Both the position numbers and the translations under genes were made by a program. Below are positions 60,451-64,000 of a stretch of 64,000 bases of DNA, one piece after another. Position 1 is the stretch's first letter; the number at the start of each line of letters is the position of its first letter. The notes below the pieces were generated by a model, which was not told where the DNA came from, did no database searches, and saw only the letters and a list, made by a program, of their open reading frames with translations. This DNA is from Myoxocephalus aenaeus (taxonomy: Eukaryota; Chordata; Actinopteri; Perciformes; Cottidae): positions 2,228,001 through 2,292,000 of the forward strand of contig JBAMJR010000089.1 in NCBI GenBank assembly GCA_038501785.1. Reading direction: 5' to 3'.

Positions 60451-63400
60451 GTAAGTCAGCAAGCATTCTGTTCTTCTTGACGACCATTAGTGAGGCAATT
60501 CTTTGTCTTCAATCTCACAGAGACATTCTGCTGAACGCACATATGACACATGCTGCATGCATCCTGTACTTACACATCAATTTTCAGTTTTCTCCATAGG
60601 TATGATTCACTGCTGCCATCTAGTGGTTATATATTGTTGGTGAACTATTGGTATGTTCAAAGCTGAGAGCGTTTTGCTGTTGAGGTGATCATGTCTCTAC
60701 AGGTCATGACATTGAAGGGGTTTTGTATGATGGATCATGATATGGATCCGTGTCATTTGTCAATGACAAACATCCTCGATACAATGTGTTGTGAATCCAA
60801 AAGTGTCTCGTTGAATAGAAAAGCAGGAGTACTCTTAGGCCACTGTTTCAGGGTGAAAATAGTACTAAAATAGTAGATTTATGTTGTCATTTTTATCAGC
60901 CCTATTTGCGCTTCAACCTGGGTCATGATGAGACTAACATTGTTTTTGCATACACATGCAGATTTTAGAAATTAAACTTAAACACCTTAAATGAATGCTG
61001 CACATTTCCATTTAACAACCCCCATTATACTGCAGTATTGCCTCACCATACAACAGTCTACCTGTTTTACATCAGACACACATTGTATAGATCATTTCCG
61101 GGATATAATAAATACTGCAGCATTTTCACGACTCTCCCCCAAGCTACAAAGTAATGCCACTGCAACTTTGTGGTACTTCATTTTATAGCATTGTCCCCAC
61201 TGGTCCCTGTCAGCAAAAGCAGTCTTATATTGTAAGACTTTTCCCTCTAAATCTTAGGACTTACTACAAACTGCAACTCTCTATTTCAATAGTGATACAT
61301 TTATATTTCACATTTTCGAATCTGGATCTGTCTGACGTATCAGATTGGCTATGTGTTACGAACCCAGCTTTTATTGTGAAAGACTGACATATGTCACACA
61401 ATGTGTTTACTTGAACGCAGCTGTACCTTACCCAGTTCTGTGACGGCAATAGACTTGAACATGTTCTGCAGTTTCCTCCTTTATAGCTCTTACTTTTACT
61501 TAATGCCAATATTACTAAACTCCCACGGCGTGTTCAGGTGAGGAACACACTTATAACAGGACCAGGGAGTTTCACTGATTAGTGGATATAGCTGTGTAAT
61601 GTTACACACCATTTTAGATTCAATAATTTTTTTTATGAATGGAGGAATAAACCCATGCTCTAGGATTTTCTCATGGAAACAGTGTATAAACTCATAGACA
61701 AATAAACTTGTATTACCCACTAGAAGTGGGTGGTGGTGTCTGTATGTGCAGAGACTCTGCCCGTGCCTGTTTTCTGGATGTTCCTGGACGTTAACCTCAA
61801 TATAAACGTAGCGACCAGGTGACATAGTGTAAGCACTCATCCAAGTGGAAGCTACGAAAATGGCACACAGCGCCGAGAAAAATGCAAATGTAAGGCGAGA
61901 TGCAAAGTGTACCAAGCTCGGACCAAAACAAGCGACTCTTGTCAGCACCATCATAACAGCTGTCAGGGGGCGTGTGCTTCTAGTGTCGTTGAGTTGGGTA
62001 GGAGGAGCCACATTTGAATGTTGTGTTTACAAACCATGGCCGACAACCACAAATCATTATGGCTTTTAGAATGTGTTATAATGATGGAAATATTTAAGTT
62101 ATGATGACAGAAAGGAAACAATATGCAAATTGCATGAATAAAACAAATTGTGCAAAACTCTCAATTACAATGAAATAGAAGTTGTTCATAGGTCTCTAAA
62201 GAAATGCAGTAAGTGCCCTGATTGCATCTGTAATTTGAGATGGGAGAGAAGTTCCTCATCGAAGTCATTTTGTTCATGACTTACTAACCGCAATTTGTAT
62301 TTATTTTAAGGTATGTAATGTCACATGTCCAGTACTTTAATGATGTGATTAATGACACACTTATCAGTCAAATGCATAACCACACTGCATAACCAAATAC
62401 AGTATATTCTAGTTTGAATATTATACCATATGTATAGATATTTTGTAACCATAAGCTTACATTTAAGCATACCTTATCTTTGAAATATATATATACTTTT
62501 TTCCTCTCTCATCATATGTGTCTTTTGCCTGTTTTGCTTTAGTATGCCCTTAAAACTACAATACTTTGTTTTTATATATAGGGTGAACACAGTCAATGTA
62601 AAATGTGTTGCACTTCAGTGTTTTCTGTTCACTAGGTGGCTAGTTTACAGTACTTGCCTGACCCCTTGTGGTGATGTATGCAAATTGCAAGTAGCTCCTA
62701 ACGTAATGCTGCTGCTGCTGTGAGGAGAAATGTCGGACCAGTAGGGTGAAACATAGTCTCTGACTTATTCGATGAACAACTAAAAGCTATTTAGTGCGAG
62801 ACGCTTCACGAATAACTAAATCCTTATTTATTCTGAACTTGCTATCCTATTTTTCTACATTAGGCCGGGGCCTGTAGTAATCATATCGACTCAAAACAGT
62901 AGAGCTTTTTAGAAAAGCAAAGGATCTGCATAATTTTATTCTATTCGGCAGACAGGCAGCAGTTAAATGAGACAAATTGCCCTTTGCTCTGCCCTCTGTG
63001 CTCGCCTGAAGCTGGTGCATGTTTAATTCCTAACTTACCACAGAGACACAGACTGTGGTCAGATCCTCTCAGAATAGTAATGACCTGATATACTCAGCTA
63101 TGAGGCATGGTAGTTGCAGGACTTTGTGCCTGTGCACGACTGTGCATGCTAAGTGTTTTCTGCACATGAATTCGTTGTGTTTGGTGGTAAAACATACTGT
63201 CCACACAATGATGATATTGTAATGTAATGATACAATGGAGGCAGCTTCATGCTGCTCTTCAGATGTCCAACTCTCTCTTTCTCTCTCTTTTGTCTTTCCA
63301 TCCACTTAAACCCACGAGCACTCACATGCACACTTGCTTTGTTTTCAGTAATAGAGTTCAGAGTTGGATGATTGCGTTTATCAGTTTTGGGGCGCTGCTC

Positions 63401-64000
63401 CCTGTCCTAAGTCAGCTTTGATCTGTTACTCAGTCTTTGATTCCTCTGCAATGGTTGGATGCATAGACAGCAGACCTTAGTACAGCTTAGACACAGACTC
63501 ACATAGACACAAGACTATCCAGAAAAATCGTTTTTTTATTATTGGAGGTGATTTCAGTTTGTTGGTTCATTTTTTTTATATGATGGCGCGCATGAGTAAT
63601 ACGGACAAGTTGTTGTTGCCAAACAGATGTCATCATTTTGGCTATTGGTTTTGACTCAAACATTACAAGACATTTAGTGACAGGTGTGGGTTTAAGTGAT
63701 CACAAAGGTTTACGTCCGTCTCACACTTACTGAGGAAATAATAATGCTGATGACACTGTAAACAAGTATTCCTTGTTGGGTAGACTGAAGGAAAGGAAAC
63801 CTTTTGATTACCTGCCTCTGAATCGCAAGAAAGTGCAATCATCTGTAAAAACAGCACACCAACACGGACAAATCAGTGAGAATATAGATTGCCTGCTATG
63901 TGGATTGCTTTTCCATCTTTATCCAGGGAACATCCTGAGGACTCTCTTTGTTTTTGAAGGAAGATTGTGGCTCATATGCCTCTAAAATGAAAATGGCAAG
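60451..64000 (+). other. intron 6 of ctnna2, runs off the window
   Basis: It starts with consensus gtaagt. No further alpha-catenin exon and no large single-exon frame (such as the LRRTM gene nested in alpha-catenin introns of vertebrates) is present. The stretch 61496-62050 is probably a repeat. A CTG-type cluster (tgctgctgctgctg) lies near 62708. Confidence 0.7.
61496..62050 (-). repeat. probable dispersed repeat containing a 171-codon open frame
   Basis: The minus strand carries the longest open frame of the window (61496-62011), starting MAPPTQLNDTRSTRPLTAV. It lacks any domain I recognise. Parts of the underlying DNA (ggctcctcctacccaactca, tgtcacctggtcgctacgtt, caccaccacccacttctagt on the minus strand) look like a repeat I have seen in other fish genomes. 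I therefore read the open frame as chance within a repeat, with modest certainty. Confidence 0.45.

Larger units (their letters stand above)
4740..64000 (+). other. ctnna2: ctnna2 transcription unit, 5' part (partial gene)
   Basis: This is the span from the inferred non-coding first exon to the end of the window. Five coding exons splice in frame to give residues 1-284 of alphaN-catenin. The intron sizes are about 25.6 kb (if exon 1 is right), 23.3 kb, 2.5 kb, 0.96 kb, 2.4 kb and more than 3.5 kb. Alpha-catenins link cadherin-bound beta-catenin to F-actin at adherens junctions. The alphaN paralogue is the neural form. Paralogue assignment rests on remembered family sequences: the N-terminus MTTATSPILLKWDP and the stretch NATNEQDLANRFKEFGKEM fit alphaN and differ from alphaE. 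The middle and C-terminal domains are beyond the window, so nothing can be said about their integrity. Confidence 0.93.

Noticed and set aside
1..64000. CRISPR array, prokaryotic operon or integrated virus
   Set aside because: No regularly spaced direct repeats with unique spacers, no dense gene arrangement and no viral protein motifs were seen; all structure fits a vertebrate gene with transposons.

Overview
The window is vertebrate genomic DNA, almost certainly from a teleost and probably a percomorph (spiny-rayed) fish. It holds the 5' part of one large, widely spaced gene on the + strand, with small exons and kilobase introns bounded by GT/AG. The introns carry (CA)n microsatellites and several interspersed repeats that I recognise as typical of percomorph fishes: two tRNA-derived SINEs, hAT and PIF/Harbinger miniature elements, and L2-type and Rex-like LINE fragments. 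There is no bacterial gene organisation, CRISPR array or operon.

The gene is alpha-catenin 2 (ctnna2, alphaN-catenin). Five coding exons can be read without a break: 30507-30608, 53868-54063, 56553-56719, 57679-57798 and 60184-60450. Together they encode residues 1-284, which is the whole N-terminal vinculin-homology domain (beta-catenin binding and dimerisation) plus the start of the middle domain. All boundaries have AG/GT sites and the reading phase is kept across every junction. A non-coding first exon (about 4740-4937) and its promoter are inferred. The window ends inside the intron after Asp284, so the rest of the protein (vinculin-binding and F-actin-binding parts) lies to the right of base 64000.

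Layout: 1-2000 holds scraps of broken reading frame that I could not identify, and 2890-3290 a dispersed repeat. The putative promoter and 5'UTR exon lie at 4500-4937. Intron 1 (4938-30501) carries two SINEs, a 31-bp inverted-repeat MITE, an unclassified GC-richer block at 12900-14250, a MITE nested in a MITE (17044-17593), a Harbinger-type element with a TGA target duplication (18634-19194), a 1.2-kb hAT-type element with a perfect 8-bp target duplication (24285-25508), another SINE copy, and a duplicated 0.3-kb segment whose second copy ends about 50 bp before the start-codon exon. Intron 2 (30609-53867) contains a diverged tandem duplication (about 34181-34550), a multi-layer transposon nest (37240-39850), an L2-like LINE fragment, a second LINE fragment interrupted by a long CA repeat, and further dispersed repeats. 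Introns 3-6 are shorter and poorer in recognisable elements.

I found no convincing new gene or undescribed system. The most informative material is the record of transposition: nested insertions whose ends, inverted repeats and target duplications can be read to the base, and several perfect hairpins. Family names for repeats are from memory of fish repeats, without a database search.
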